Shown here: piece by piece, positions 51,800 through 61,565 of the stretch
Position numbering within the stretch: the stretch's first letter is position 1
Layout: each line of letters starts with the position of its first letter
Assembly (NCBI GenBank): GCA_964639885.1
Contig: CAZXEH010000002.1
Location: 1 to 64,000 of the forward strand
DNA: 64,000 nucleotides
Origin: JAGNLA01 sp964639885
GTDB taxonomy: Bacteria > Caldisericota > Caldisericia > JAAYUI01
Reading direction: 5' to 3'
The notes under the pieces: model-generated
Seen by the model: the letters and a program-made list of their open reading frames with translations, nothing else
The model's database searches: none
Told to the model about the DNA's origin: nothing
Position numbers and translations under genes: made by a program

Positions 51800-53965
51800 A
51801 TGAAAAGAACTGTTTTGGTATTCGTATCTATATTTTTGTTAGCCGTTCCGGTGTGGAAATCCAATGTTCAAGCCCAAGTAAATCCTGGTTATCTAATCAT
51901 TTCCTCTACCGGCAGCGCAAACCTGGATGTTTTGATCAAATACCGAAAATCACAAGGGTATGATGTAACCGTCAAAGACGCGTCTGAATTCAAGGATTCA
52001 AACGACAAAGTCTCATCAGAACTAATCTTGAAATATCTGAAGCAAAATGTGACAAAGCAGAACATCAAATACCTGCTTCTCGTTGGTTATGCTTACGAAC
52101 TCCCCATGGTTACATGCCATCCTGAAGGCGCTGTCAGCACTGACCAGTATCTTGTGTCAACACCGACCGATTACCCGTATTCAACACCAAGCGCAACATG
52201 GGACAAAGACAACGACGGCAAACTTGGTGAATGGCCCGATGATGGAATAGCCTCGTTCAAACCTGAGATTTCGGTTGGTAGACTACCGTTTTCAGATCCC
52301 AAAAAACTAATAACTGCCTGCAGATCCATCGTCGAGTTTGACCAGCTGTCAGATGCCCAGAAGGCGAAAATCCTTTTTGGCGGAGCGATGCTCGGCTACA
52401 AAGGCGAGCTCTGGGAAAACAAGCCAATGGAGCGAACCGACGGCGGGTACTATTGCGAAACCGTCTGGAACGACGCCTTTGCCGGTAAAGGTTTTTCAAG
52501 GTATAGGATGTACGAGAAGGAAGGCTTCCTTCCATCACCTTATGATTGTGAAGAAGGTTTAACCAGTTCCTCCCTTTTGGACAAGATTCCAGACCGGTAT
52601 GGACTCGTTCTCTGGACGGGTCACGGCAGTTCTGAATCTGTTGTAAGGACTGTATGGAACAGCAACGGAACAAAAACTGTCCCCGAGAAGGGCGAAACCA
52701 ATCAGCCAAAGCTGATAACTACCAACAATGTCTCTTCCTCTACAGTACGTTGGGGAATCGTTGTTGCTGCATCTTGTTCAACCTCCGACCCCTCCAACAC
52801 CGGAAACCTCGGTGCTACATTCCTGAGTTCAGGAGCTGCCGGTTATGTTGGCTCTTCCAGAGTTTCATGGTCACCTTCGTACTGGCGGAAACCCACCGAT
52901 GGAGGAATGGACACGATACTTTACTCATTCTGTAAAAATCTATCTACGCCGGGAATGGATCAAGGAATGGCTCTGGCGCTTGCCAAACAGGAGTTCGGAG
53001 AAAAGTATTTCTATGGTGACACTGAAGACCCGGTTGCTGCCTCCCAGATGAACCTTTACAACTTCAACCTCTTTGGTGACCCTGCTGTAAAACTTGTGTC
53101 CGGTGATGAATCTCCGAAGCTCTGGGTCGAAGAGCCGTCTATCTCAGCACCTCCAAGCTCTGAAGTTGTCTGGAATGGAACATTATCCGGCAATTTTAAT
53201 GAAAAGGTACAACTTCAGGTTCTGCCCTCCCAAAGAGATATGACATGGGCCTTGCCGGAGATTGCCATCGACGGGAAAACCTGGACTGTCAAAGCCAAGA
53301 TAAATGCAGACGTTGATCTGGGCAAAAGAACCTGGTTCATTCGAGAGGTCACACCTGTCGGGACCTCGATGATCCCCTTGATTCTGAACATCACTGGTCT
53401 ACCCGAAGCAAAAGTAGAAACAAAGACCATCCCATGCAAGGTCGGCAAAAAAATGCCGTTTGAAATGCAGTTTTCGATAGGCAGCGATCTCAAGGTTTAT
53501 GAATTCATATTAAAATACGATCCGTTCGAGGTCTCTTTGACTGGCGTCACTCATTTGAAAAAAATATTCTCAAAAATGGAGATCATTGACAACCACTTTG
53601 GAATGGCTTTTATCCGTGCTGAAGGCGTATTCAAAGGCGACCTGATAAAAGTTGCTTTCAAGGCAAAGAGTGAGTTTACGGGAAAGCCTATTTTCATCTC
53701 ATCAATCAGAGCCCAGACCGGTTCGTCCTTCCTTTTGATGTATCCTCAATACGCTCCGATTGTATACGATGAAAAGGCTGAGTGGAGACTCCAGGCAGAT
53801 TTCAACAACTCTGGAACTGTGGACGGCACAGATCTGGGAATGCTCTTGCAATACCTTGGTAAAAAAGCTGTTGGCAGATTAAAGTCTTTTGACCTTAATA
53901 AGGACGGTGTTATAAGCATCCTTGACGTTTCTGAAGTCAAAATCAGGTTTTCAAAAGACTGCTGA
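51800..53965 (+). CDS. C25 (gingipain-type) cysteine peptidase with cohesin-like and dockerin modules
   Basis: 721 residues with a signal peptide (MKRTVLVFVSIFLLAVPVW). The C25 fold is supported by YLLLVGYAYELPM, ISVGRLPF, the catalytic His275 in WTGHGSSE and Cys326 in VAASCSTSDPSN, then LSSGAAGYVGSSRVS and LFGDPAVKLV at the end of the catalytic region (about 430). A beta-sandwich domain follows (about 445-530), then a cohesin-like module (about 539-657; EFILKYDPFEVSLTGV) and a dockerin (about 661-720) with loops DFNNSGTVDGTD and DLNKDGVISILD. The C-terminal pair matches the S8 peptidases at 17495-23757. No clear ribosome site; possibly leaderless. Probably an active extracellular cysteine protease. 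Confidence 0.9.
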   Translation: MKRTVLVFVSIFLLAVPVWKSNVQAQVNPGYLIISSTGSANLDVLIKYRKSQGYDVTVKDASEFKDSNDKVSSELILKYLKQNVTKQNIKYLLLVGYAYELPMVTCHPEGAVSTDQYLVSTPTDYPYSTPSATWDKDNDGKLGEWPDDGIASFKPEISVGRLPFSDPKKLITACRSIVEFDQLSDAQKAKILFGGAMLGYKGELWENKPMERTDGGYYCETVWNDAFAGKGFSRYRMYEKEGFLPSPYDCEEGLTSSSLLDKIPDRYGLVLWTGHGSSESVVRTVWNSNGTKTVPEKGETNQPKLITTNNVSSSTVRWGIVVAASCSTSDPSNTGNLGATFLSSGAAGYVGSSRVSWSPSYWRKPTDGGMDTILYSFCKNLSTPGMDQGMALALAKQEFGEKYFYGDTEDPVAASQMNLYNFNLFGDPAVKLVSGDESPKLWVEEPSISAPPSSEVVWNGTLSGNFNEKVQLQVLPSQRDMTWALPEIAIDGKTWTVKAKINADVDLGKRTWFIREVTPVGTSMIPLILNITGLPEAKVETKTIPCKVGKKMPFEMQFSIGSDLKVYEFILKYDPFEVSLTGVTHLKKIFSKMEIIDNHFGMAFIRAEGVFKGDLIKVAFKAKSEFTGKPIFISSIRAQTGSSFLLMYPQYAPIVYDEKAEWRLQADFNNSGTVDGTDLGMLLQYLGKKAVGRLKSFDLNKDGVISILDVSEVKIRFSKDC

Positions 53966-53974
53966 TTCTCCAAA

Positions 53975-54014
53975 AAAATAATAAAGCCCCGATGTGAAAT
54001 CGGGGCTTTTGTTT
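53975..54014. terminator. Bidirectional terminator between C25 gene and purH
   Basis: Stem AAAGCCCCGAT (53983-53993), loop GTGAA, stem ATCGGGGCTTT (53999-54009), A run before and T run after. Confidence 0.9.
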
Positions 54015-54026
54015 TGTTGGCCTGAA

Positions 54027-55535
54027 TCAGTGCAGGAAGTGTCGTTGGCCGGTTATGACGATTGCCACTCCGAGCTCATCGGCTTTTGCGATCACTTCAT
54101 TGTCCCTGATTGACCCGCCCGGCTCAATGATGGCTTTCACACCATACTGTTTTGCAAGCTCGACAGTGTCGGGGAAAGGTATGTGTCCATCGGAAGCCAG
54201 GTAACAACCAAATGATTTCTCGCCAGCCTGTTCGAGGGCAATTTTGGCTGAACCGACTCTGTTTGGCTGACCAGCGCCAACACCGACTGTAACCATCCCT
54301 TTTGTGGCAACGATTGCGTTGCTCTTGACGTGTTTTGCAACCATCATGGCGAAAGTCAGCTCCCTGAGGTCATTTTCAGAAACCGGCGTTTTCCCTGCAA
54401 CCTTAAGTTCTGAATAAACGCTCGTATCCATCTGCTGGACAAGTGTTCCAAACAGTGTTGACCTCATGGTGTATTTGGGTTTCGTGGTGTTGTTGCATGC
54501 GATTGCAATCGTGTTTTTCTTCTTTGATATCACCTCGAGTGCGCCTGGAAGATATTCAGGAGCGATGATAATGTCAGTCATTACCTTCATTATTTCAGTA
54601 GCGGTTGCCTCGTCGCACGGCCTGTTGATGGCGATGATTCCGCCAAACCTTGAGACTGGATCGCATTCGGTGGCCATCTTGTAAGCATCGAGGACGTTTT
54701 GGGCAAGAGCAACTCCGCACGGGGTCAGGTGTTTGATCACAACGCTTGCCGGCTGGTCAAACTCGAGAATTGTGGAAATTGCAGCGTCGATATCGAGGAT
54801 GTTGTTGTAGGAAATTTCCTTGCCGTGAAGTTGCCTGATTGGCCATTCACCATTGCCGAGGCTGTAGAGACCGGCTTTCTGGTGTGGATTTTCGCCGTAT
54901 CTCAAATGCATTGTCAGCGTTGGTGAAATCTGTCTTGCAAATCCAAGCTCATCAGGGACTTCACCCGAACCGAAGTAGCATGAAATTGCCCTGTCATAGT
55001 CACAGGTCTTTTTGAATGCCGTGATTGCCAGATTTTTTTTGTACTCTGGGTCAAATCTGCCTGACTGGATCCTGTCGATGAACTCAGGATACTGGCATGG
55101 ATTGCTCAGGATGACAACATGCTGGTGATTCTTGGCTGCCGCCCTGATCATTGCAACACCGCCGATGTCGATCTCTTCAATCGCCTGCTCAACCGTGCAT
55201 TCCGGTTTTGCCGTGGTGTCCTCAAACGGATAGAGATTGCAGACGATAATGTCGATGAGCGGGAAGCTCATGGTTCTCATCTGATCCATGTGGTTTGGGT
55301 TGTTTCTGTTTGCAAGAATTCCGGCGTAGATTTTGGGATGAAGTGTTTTAACCCTTCCACCAAGGATTTCTGGGCTGCCTGTAAATGTGCCGACTTCGGT
55401 GACATCAAAACCTTTTTCACGCAGCAGCTTTGCGGTTCCACCTGTCGAAAGCAGTTTGTAGCCTCTCTCGATGAGAACCCTTGCCAATGGCTCAAGTCCT
55501 GATTTGTCGCTGACTGAAATGAGTGCGTAACTCAC
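54027..55535 (-). CDS. purH: Bifunctional AICAR formyltransferase / IMP cyclohydrolase
   Basis: Last two steps of IMP synthesis. 502 residues. The N-terminal cyclohydrolase domain begins YALISVSDKSGLEPLARVL and includes TGSPEILGGRVKTLHPKIYAG. The C-terminal transformylase domain has LRYGENPHQKAGLY, the catalytic KHLTPCGVA and FPDTVELAKQYGVKAIIEPGGSIRD. Full length. The start overlaps the purN stop by four bases. It is the last gene of purM-purN-purH and ends at the shared terminator. Confidence 0.98.
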   Translation of the reverse strand: MSYALISVSDKSGLEPLARVLIERGYKLLSTGGTAKLLREKGFDVTEVGTFTGSPEILGGRVKTLHPKIYAGILANRNNPNHMDQMRTMSFPLIDIIVCNLYPFEDTTAKPECTVEQAIEEIDIGGVAMIRAAAKNHQHVVILSNPCQYPEFIDRIQSGRFDPEYKKNLAITAFKKTCDYDRAISCYFGSGEVPDELGFARQISPTLTMHLRYGENPHQKAGLYSLGNGEWPIRQLHGKEISYNNILDIDAAISTILEFDQPASVVIKHLTPCGVALAQNVLDAYKMATECDPVSRFGGIIAINRPCDEATATEIMKVMTDIIIAPEYLPGALEVISKKKNTIAIACNNTTKPKYTMRSTLFGTLVQQMDTSVYSELKVAGKTPVSENDLRELTFAMMVAKHVKSNAIVATKGMVTVGVGAGQPNRVGSAKIALEQAGEKSFGCYLASDGHIPFPDTVELAKQYGVKAIIEPGGSIRDNEVIAKADELGVAIVITGQRHFLH

Positions 55536-56134
55536 AATATTTCCACCTTTCTGCCTGAAACCCTGAAGCGTCCGTCAAGCACAACTTTTGTTGCCTGCCA
55601 TAGCATTTCATGTTCAAGCACATGAGTTTTTTGTTCAAGTGACTCAAGAGTATCGGAATCCTCGATAATAATTGGTTTTTGCATGATTATCTCGCCATCA
55701 TCACAACCATTTGAAACAAAAATAACGCTGACGCCGGTAATCTTGACGCCATAATCAAAAGCCTGTTTTATACCGTCGACCCCCGGAAACGAGGGAAGAA
55801 GAGCCGGATGGATGTTAATGAGTCTGTACTTGTAATGGTCGACAAAATTCGGTGGTACAAGAAGCATGTAGCCAGCCAGAACCACAACGTCACAACCGGC
55901 GTTGTCAATGGCATCGATCAAAGCCTGTGCATGATTCTGCCTGTCTTTGTAGTCCCTAAGTCTCAGAACTTTCCATGGGATTCTGGATTCCTTGCAATAA
56001 TCCAGGGCCAGGGCTTCGGTTTTGTTGCTGATTACGAGAGCGACTTGTGCATCAAGCCTGCCATCCTGAGTCGACTTGTGGAGGGCGATCATGTTCGTGC
56101 CACGACCCGAAACAAGTACTGCTATCTTCTTCAT
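55532..56134 (-). CDS. purN: Phosphoribosylglycinamide formyltransferase
   Basis: Third step of purine synthesis, formyl transfer from 10-formyl-THF to GAR. 200 residues. IAVLVSGRGTNMIAL is the phosphate-binding N-terminus, and NIHPALLPSFPGVDGIKQAFDYG carries the catalytic Asn and His. DDGEIIMQ includes the conserved Asp. Linked to purM and purH by four-base overlaps on both sides. Confidence 0.97.
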   Translation of the reverse strand: MKKIAVLVSGRGTNMIALHKSTQDGRLDAQVALVISNKTEALALDYCKESRIPWKVLRLRDYKDRQNHAQALIDAIDNAGCDVVVLAGYMLLVPPNFVDHYKYRLINIHPALLPSFPGVDGIKQAFDYGVKITGVSVIFVSNGCDDGEIIMQKPIIIEDSDTLESLEQKTHVLEHEMLWQATKVVLDGRFRVSGRKVEIL

Positions 56135-57135
56135 TCCAGCCTGAATGACGGGGTTCCTTTCCCCTCAACCTTTCCAATGATGATTGCGTCATCGAAGATT
56201 GTTTTGATTTTCTCAAACTCGGACTCTCTGGCAAAAAGAGCCATGCCAACGCCCATGTTGAGAGTTCTGAAGGATTCGTACTCGTCAAGTTTTGCCTCAG
56301 AGAGGACAAGGTCAATTATCGGTATCTTTGGAACTGTCGACTTTTTTAAGACAGCAGTGCCAGAAGGCATGACCCTTGGAAGGTTGTCTGCAAGCCCGCC
56401 ACCGGTGATGTGCGAGATGGCATGAATTTTGGCAATCTTCAGGAGTTCGACCAGCTTTTTGCAGTAGATTATTGTCGGCTCAAGGAGCGCAAGACCGAGG
56501 TTGTCGATGTCTCCTATTTTCTGGCTCAGCTTGTATTTTGGGAACAGAACTTTTCTGGCAAGGGAGAATCCGTTAGAATGGAGACCGGAGGATGGGAGAC
56601 CGATTATTGCATCGCCTTCTTCTATTTTTGACCCATCTATGATGTCATCCTTTTCAACAACTCCAACCGTGAATCCGGCAAGGTCATACTCGTTTGGCTG
56701 GTAAAGGTCGCCCATCTGTGCGGTTTCGCCGCCAACCAGAGCGCACCCGGCCATCTTGCAACCGGTTGCAACACCTTCGACAATCTGGGCTGAAATGTCC
56801 ATGTCCAGCTTGTTTACTGCCAGGTAATCGAGGAAGAATATCGGCTTTGCACCACTGCAAACGATGTCGTCAACGTTCATGGCTACTGCATCAATTCCAA
56901 CGGTGTCGTGCTTGCCCATCTCCATGGCGATTTTCACCTTGGTTCCAACACCGTCTGTTCCTGAGACAAGCACTGGTTTTTTGTAGCCTTCAGGCATCTC
57001 GAACAATCCGCCGAAGAATCCGATTGAGCCGATGACGCCAGGGGTTTTGGTGCTGTCAACGCTTGCCCTGATGCGCTCGATAAACTGGTCGCCTCTGGTG
57101 ATGCTCACACCTGACTGTTCGTATTTGTCGTTCAT
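56131..57135 (-). CDS. purM: Phosphoribosylformylglycinamidine cyclo-ligase
   Basis: AIR synthetase, fifth step of purine synthesis, ATP-dependent. 334 residues. Family features: YEQSGVSITRGDQFIERI, LVSGTDGVGTKVKIA, DIVCSGAKPIFFLDYLAVNK, LVGGETAQMGDLY and SHITGGGLADNLPRVMP. First gene of purM-purN-purH, with GAGGTG before ATG. An A/T-rich region at about 57180-57230 should hold the promoter (TAAAAT at 57183-57188 on the minus strand is the best -10), but no convincing -35 is seen. No purine riboswitch is recognisable. Confidence 0.97.
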   Translation of the reverse strand: MNDKYEQSGVSITRGDQFIERIRASVDSTKTPGVIGSIGFFGGLFEMPEGYKKPVLVSGTDGVGTKVKIAMEMGKHDTVGIDAVAMNVDDIVCSGAKPIFFLDYLAVNKLDMDISAQIVEGVATGCKMAGCALVGGETAQMGDLYQPNEYDLAGFTVGVVEKDDIIDGSKIEEGDAIIGLPSSGLHSNGFSLARKVLFPKYKLSQKIGDIDNLGLALLEPTIIYCKKLVELLKIAKIHAISHITGGGLADNLPRVMPSGTAVLKKSTVPKIPIIDLVLSEAKLDEYESFRTLNMGVGMALFARESEFEKIKTIFDDAIIIGKVEGKGTPSFRLE

Positions 57136-57254
57136 GACACCTCACATAGTTTGATAAGCTGAAACTGTTTGCGATACGCTGATATTTTAACAAAAACTCA
57201 CCCAAACAAAAGCCCTTCAAAAGGTTTGGAGTTTTCCTAAATTAGACCGACCGG

Positions 57255-57282
57255 TTGAAAAAGTATTTCCAAGTGAGATAAT
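57255..57282 (+). promoter_or_regulatory. Promoter of the flavodoxin/ferredoxin gene
   Basis: TTGAAA (57255-57260), 16-base spacer, GATAAT (57277-57282). Confidence 0.5.
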
Positions 57283-57347
57283 CATGATGAAAGATCAACA
57301 ATTTTTATCTGATCAAATGAATCCCGGTCTGCAGAAAAGAGGTTATG

Positions 57348-58106
57348 ATGAAACTGTTGTACTTTACATCAACCGGAAATTGCCTTTATGTGGCCAAAAG
57401 CATTGGTGGCGAGCTTGTTTCGATTCCACAGGCGATAAAACAAAATCGTTTCAACTTTAGCGACAGCAAAATCGGTTTCATTCTTCCGGTTTACTGGATC
57501 ACCATCCCGTTGCCCGTTGAAGAATTCATGAGAAAAATCAGAATCGACAGCAAGTATATTTTTGCCGTGTTGACATACGGAATGCTTGCAGGAAGCGCCA
57601 GTGCCCACCTTCACAAAATTGGAAAGGAATGTGGCATTGAATTTTCCTACATAAACACCCTCAAGATGGTCGACAACTACTTGCCCAACTTTGACATGAA
57701 CAAGCAAATTGAGTCGGAGCCAAAGAAAAGAATCGATGACCACATGAATGCCATCATCGGTGACATAAACAATTCAAAAACCAGGCTTCCACACAGCTCC
57801 TTCATTGACAACTGGTTGATTGGAATGATGAGAAACAGAGAACTTGTTGGTGCTGGTGTGGCTAAGGATTACCATGTTGAGGACTCCTGCAACGGATGCG
57901 AAACATGCGTCAAGGTGTGCCCAATGGGCAACATCACAATGCAGGCCAACAAACCTGTGTTTGGAACTCGCTGCATGACCTGCCTGGCCTGCACACACAA
58001 CTGCCCAAAAAATTCAATCAGGATAAAGGTTGAAAAGAGCAGAGCCAGGTTTAGAAACCAGCACATAATGCTGAAAGAAATAATCGACTCAAACAAACAA
58101 TCTTAA
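57348..58106 (+). CDS. EFR1-type flavodoxin/ferredoxin fusion protein
   Basis: 252 residues from ATG 57348; ATG 57345 is adjacent but only two bases after GAGG. The N-terminal flavodoxin-like domain has the FMN-binding loop LYFTSTGNCLYVAKSI and later LPVYWITIPLPVEEFM and VLTYGMLAGSA. The C-terminus holds two 4Fe-4S motifs, CNGCETCVKVCPMGN and CMTCLACTHNCPKNS. This layout defines the EFRO1/EFR1 family of anaerobic electron carriers. Cytoplasmic. The partner is unknown. Single gene between purM and purL. Expected in an organism with anaerobic metabolism. Confidence 0.93.
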   Translation: MKLLYFTSTGNCLYVAKSIGGELVSIPQAIKQNRFNFSDSKIGFILPVYWITIPLPVEEFMRKIRIDSKYIFAVLTYGMLAGSASAHLHKIGKECGIEFSYINTLKMVDNYLPNFDMNKQIESEPKKRIDDHMNAIIGDINNSKTRLPHSSFIDNWLIGMMRNRELVGAGVAKDYHVEDSCNGCETCVKVCPMGNITMQANKPVFGTRCMTCLACTHNCPKNSIRIKVEKSRARFRNQHIMLKEIIDSNKQS

Positions 58107-58113
58107 ACCCAAC

Positions 58114-58140
58114 AAAAAAGCCCTCCTTTTGGGAGGGCTT
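58114..58140 (-). terminator. Terminator of the purL operon
   Basis: Minus strand: AAGCCCTCC (58140-58132), loop of five bases, GGAGGGCTT (58126-58118), then T6. It starts five bases after the purL stop. It may also slow read-through from the convergent EFR1 gene, but lacks a T run on that side. Confidence 0.85.
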
Positions 58141-58145
58141 CAAAG

Positions 58146-60338
58146 TCATTGGGACATTCGTTTTCTCAAGGTGTTTTGGTACAAATCCCTGAGCTCGGCC
58201 ATCTGGATGTCGAAGGAGCCTGAAACTGAGAGTGAAGGGCCACCAACAACACCTATTATCTTGATTGGAACCTGGAACATATTTGCAAGTTCAGTCACCT
58301 TCTGCACCTTTGCCGGATTGGCCGTTACAAGCGCTCTGGCGGTTGATTCAGAGAAGAGCTGTTCCGTAAGGCTGATGCCGGTCTTCAGGGTGATGGTTGC
58401 GCCAAGGTCTGACTCACAGGTGCACTCGATGAGAGCCTGGGCAAGCCCACCATCAGAGAGGTCAGTTGCCGACTGGATGGCGTTTTCTTCCGAAAGTCTG
58501 AGGAGCAAATCCTGCAAGGCCTTTTCTTCTGCGTATCGAACCTGCGGTATAACGCCAAATGTTTCGCCGGTGAGCATGTGGTAAAGTGAGGAACCGCCAA
58601 GTTCAGGATGGGTGTTGCCAAGAAGTATGATGATGTCTCCTGTGGCTTGAAACTCCGGACGATTGATTTTCCCGAGTTTGCCAAGTCCAACCATAACAAC
58701 AACCGGGTTCGGCTTGATTGGAAGCCCCGGGCTTTCGTTGTAGAAGCTTACGTTTCCAGAGATTACCGGAATGTTGAATTCTCTCAAAGCCTCAGACATG
58801 CCCTCTACCGATTGATCAAATTCATAGTAAATTTCAGGTTTCGTTGGATCGGCAAAGTTTAGGCAGTCGGAGATGGCAAGCGGTTTTGCACCTGTTGCAG
58901 CAAGGTTTCTCACAGCCTCGCAGATAATCTGGGCACCGCCATGTTTTGGGGAAAGCCAGACCCATCTTGGTTTTGAATCGGATTTGACAACAATAACCTT
59001 GTCTGTGCCTTTGACTCTTCCTGCTCCTGAGCCAAGATATGGTGGAATGACGGTGTTTGTAAGGAGTGTTGTGTCGTACTGGTGAATGATCCATTCCTTC
59101 GAACAACCGTTCCAGGATGAAGCCATTTTTTTGACCAGATTCGCATGATCCCAGCTTGGCATCTGGAAACCCGACGGCTCCCTGCGTCTTGCCTCAAGAT
59201 CAGGCATTTGCTTTGGCATGTCGTATGCCGGAGCACCTTGTGTCAGGTGGACAACCGGAATGACTGCGACGGTCTGGCCTTTTTCAATTATGGTGACGTT
59301 TCCGTCTTCAGTTACTTCGCCAATGACGGCAGATTCGAGATCCCATTTTGAAAGGATAGAGTGGATGCTGTCAACCTTGTCCGGCTTGACGACAACGAGC
59401 ATTCTTTCCTGCGATTCAGAGAGCATCATCTCGTAGGCAGTCATGTTTTCTGCACGCTTCGGAACCGCATCTACATTGAGAACGATTCCACGCCCACTGC
59501 GACCAGCCATTTCAACTGACGAAGAAGTGAGGCCTGCAGCTCCCAAATCCTGAACACCCTGGATGAGTTTCTTCTGGATCAGTTCGAGAGTCGCTTCTAT
59601 GAGGAGCTTCTCAAGGAACGGGTCACCAACCTGGACGGCCGAGCGTTTTTCTTCCGACTGTTCACTTAAAACGTCAGAAGCAAACGTTGCACCATGAATG
59701 CCGTCACGTCCGGTTCTTGCTCCTATGATCATGACAATGTCGCCCGTATCAGAAGCTCTTGCGTAGGCTATCTCATCATGTTTTGCGATACCGAGACAGA
59801 AGACGTTTACAAGCGGATTTATTGCATACGATTTGTCAAACTGCAGCTCCCCGCCAAAGTTTGGCACGCCCACGCAGTTTCCGTAACCTGAAATGCCAGC
59901 CACAACGCCTTCTAGCAAACCTCTTGAATGGGCATCATCTGGGTCACCAAAGAACAGTGGATCAAGCGTCATTATCGGTCTTGCGCCCATAGTGAAAACA
60001 TCACGGATGATGCCGCCGACACCGGTTGCAGCTCCTTGGTATGGTTCGATTGCCGAGGGGTGATTGTGGCTTTCTACCTTGAAAATGAGAGCCAAATTGT
60101 CGCCAATATCTACGACACCTGCATTTTCACCTGGTCCTTGAATGACGGCCGGGCCGGTTGTCGGGAACTTCTTTAGAACTTTTCTGGAGGATTTGTAGGA
60201 ACAGTGCTCGGACCACATGACTGAGAAGATGGCCAGTTCAAGATAGTTTGGAGTTCTGCCCATTCTTTGGATGATGTCTTCAAACTCATTTGTTGAAAGA
60301 CCGAATTCGTGTGCGTCCTTTAATGTCCCTTCTCTCAT
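58146..60338 (-). CDS. purL: Phosphoribosylformylglycinamidine synthase subunit PurL (small type)
   Basis: FGAM synthetase, fourth step of purine synthesis. 730 residues, the small PurL form that works with separate PurS and PurQ, neither of which lies here. Features: WSEHCSYKSSRKVLKKFPT, KVESHNHPSAIEPYQGAATGVGGIIRD, VQDLGAAGLTSSSVEMA and ISDCLNFADPTKPEIYYEF. ATG 60338 follows the ackA stop with no gap, so it depends on ackA translation or coupling. It is apart from purMNH, a split purine pathway. Confidence 0.97.
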   Translation of the reverse strand: MREGTLKDAHEFGLSTNEFEDIIQRMGRTPNYLELAIFSVMWSEHCSYKSSRKVLKKFPTTGPAVIQGPGENAGVVDIGDNLALIFKVESHNHPSAIEPYQGAATGVGGIIRDVFTMGARPIMTLDPLFFGDPDDAHSRGLLEGVVAGISGYGNCVGVPNFGGELQFDKSYAINPLVNVFCLGIAKHDEIAYARASDTGDIVMIIGARTGRDGIHGATFASDVLSEQSEEKRSAVQVGDPFLEKLLIEATLELIQKKLIQGVQDLGAAGLTSSSVEMAGRSGRGIVLNVDAVPKRAENMTAYEMMLSESQERMLVVVKPDKVDSIHSILSKWDLESAVIGEVTEDGNVTIIEKGQTVAVIPVVHLTQGAPAYDMPKQMPDLEARRREPSGFQMPSWDHANLVKKMASSWNGCSKEWIIHQYDTTLLTNTVIPPYLGSGAGRVKGTDKVIVVKSDSKPRWVWLSPKHGGAQIICEAVRNLAATGAKPLAISDCLNFADPTKPEIYYEFDQSVEGMSEALREFNIPVISGNVSFYNESPGLPIKPNPVVVMVGLGKLGKINRPEFQATGDIIILLGNTHPELGGSSLYHMLTGETFGVIPQVRYAEEKALQDLLLRLSEENAIQSATDLSDGGLAQALIECTCESDLGATITLKTGISLTEQLFSESTARALVTANPAKVQKVTELANMFQVPIKIIGVVGGPSLSVSGSFDIQMAELRDLYQNTLRKRMSQ

Positions 60339-61535
60339 TTATTTACCTTCCACCAGTCTCTTTGTGTCTCTTGCGATTACAAGCTCTTCATTGGTCGGGA
60401 TCACATAAACCCTGACTTTTGAATCAGCTGCAGCGATGTCAGTTGGTTCCTTGCAGCGACCGTGGTTTATCTCCATGTTCAGCTTTATGCCAAGGAATTC
60501 CAAGTCCTTGAGGGTGTGAAGTCTTGTCGTTTCAGAGTTTTCGCCGATACCTGCAGTGAAGACGATTGCGTCAACTCCACCCATTACGGCAGCGTAAGAG
60601 CCGATGTACTTCTTCAGTCTTCTGCAGAACATGTTGAAAGCCAGCGTTGCCTTTTCATCGCCCTTTGCCATGTGGTCTTCAACATCCCTTGAGTCGTTGA
60701 AGCCGCAGATTCCGAGAAGGCCGGACTGCTTGTTGAGAGCCTTGTCAACAGCCTTGATATCCATCTTGAGGGTATCCATGAAGTAGATCGGGAGCTGGGG
60801 ATCGAGATCACCGCAACGGGTTCCCATAACAAGCCCTTCAAGCGGAGTCATGCCCATCGAGGTATCAACTGACTTGCCATTCTTGATGGCAGCGATTGAA
60901 CAGCCGTTTCCAAGGTGGCAGGTGATGATCTTGCATTGGTCATAGGGTTTGCCAAGCATTTCGGCGGCTTTGTGGGAAACGTAGAGGTGTGAGGTGCCAT
61001 GGAAACCATAACGTCTGATCCTGTATTTTTCATAGAATTCGTATGGTATTGCATAGAGGAATGCTTCTTTTTCCATCGTTTGATGGAATGCAGTGTCAAA
61101 AACACCGCACTGCTTGACATTTGGAAGAACTCTTCTGAAGGCTTCAATTCCGGCGAGGTTTGGTGGGTTGTGAAGGGGTGCAAGTGGAATGCATTCTGTC
61201 ATTTTGTCGACAACTTCCTGCGTGATAATCTGTGAACCGGAGAATGTTTCGGCACCATGAACAACCCTGTGTCCGACCGCTCCGATTTCATGGACATCAG
61301 CGAGCACTCCCTTTGTCGGATCGGTGATGTTTTCAAGGATCAGCTTGATACCGGTGTCGTAGTCCGGGATCGGGAGGGTTTTCTGAAACTTCTGGTCACC
61401 CTTCTTGTGGTTGACGATGCCGTCATGGGTGCCGACGCGTTCAAGAAGACCTGAGCAAAGCTCGGTTTCTGATTCCATGTCGTAGAGCTTGTACTTGATG
61501 GATGATGAACCGCAATTGATGACGAGAACTTTCAA
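60339..61535 (-). CDS. ackA: Acetate kinase
   Basis: Interconverts acetyl-phosphate plus ADP with acetate plus ATP. 398 residues from a TTG start at 61535, chosen because AGGAGG lies at proper distance and the family begins KVLVINCGSSSIKYKLYD. The frame runs on to 61556. Other signatures: GHRVVHGAETF, RRYGFHGTSHLYVSHKAA, CHLGNGCSIAAIKNGKSVDT and FTAGIGENSETTR. Full length. No pta gene is next to it. It has its own promoter inside the end of bioY and abuts purL with zero spacing. The enzyme suggests fermentative ATP production. Confidence 0.97.
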   Translation of the reverse strand: MKVLVINCGSSSIKYKLYDMESETELCSGLLERVGTHDGIVNHKKGDQKFQKTLPIPDYDTGIKLILENITDPTKGVLADVHEIGAVGHRVVHGAETFSGSQIITQEVVDKMTECIPLAPLHNPPNLAGIEAFRRVLPNVKQCGVFDTAFHQTMEKEAFLYAIPYEFYEKYRIRRYGFHGTSHLYVSHKAAEMLGKPYDQCKIITCHLGNGCSIAAIKNGKSVDTSMGMTPLEGLVMGTRCGDLDPQLPIYFMDTLKMDIKAVDKALNKQSGLLGICGFNDSRDVEDHMAKGDEKATLAFNMFCRRLKKYIGSYAAVMGGVDAIVFTAGIGENSETTRLHTLKDLEFLGIKLNMEINHGRCKEPTDIAAADSKVRVYVIPTNEELVIARDTKRLVEGK

Positions 61536-61565
61536 TGCAACCTCCTGGTTTTTCAATTGTCGTAA

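Noticed and set aside
57136..57240. Purine riboswitch upstream of purM
   Set aside because: No conserved aptamer core or terminator/anti-terminator pair can be recognised in the short leader.
57284..57460. 58-codon frame overlapping the start of the flavodoxin/ferredoxin gene, possible leader peptide
   Set aside because: It begins two bases after the -10 box, before any possible transcript start, has no ribosome site, and its sequence looks like an out-of-frame reading of the real gene.
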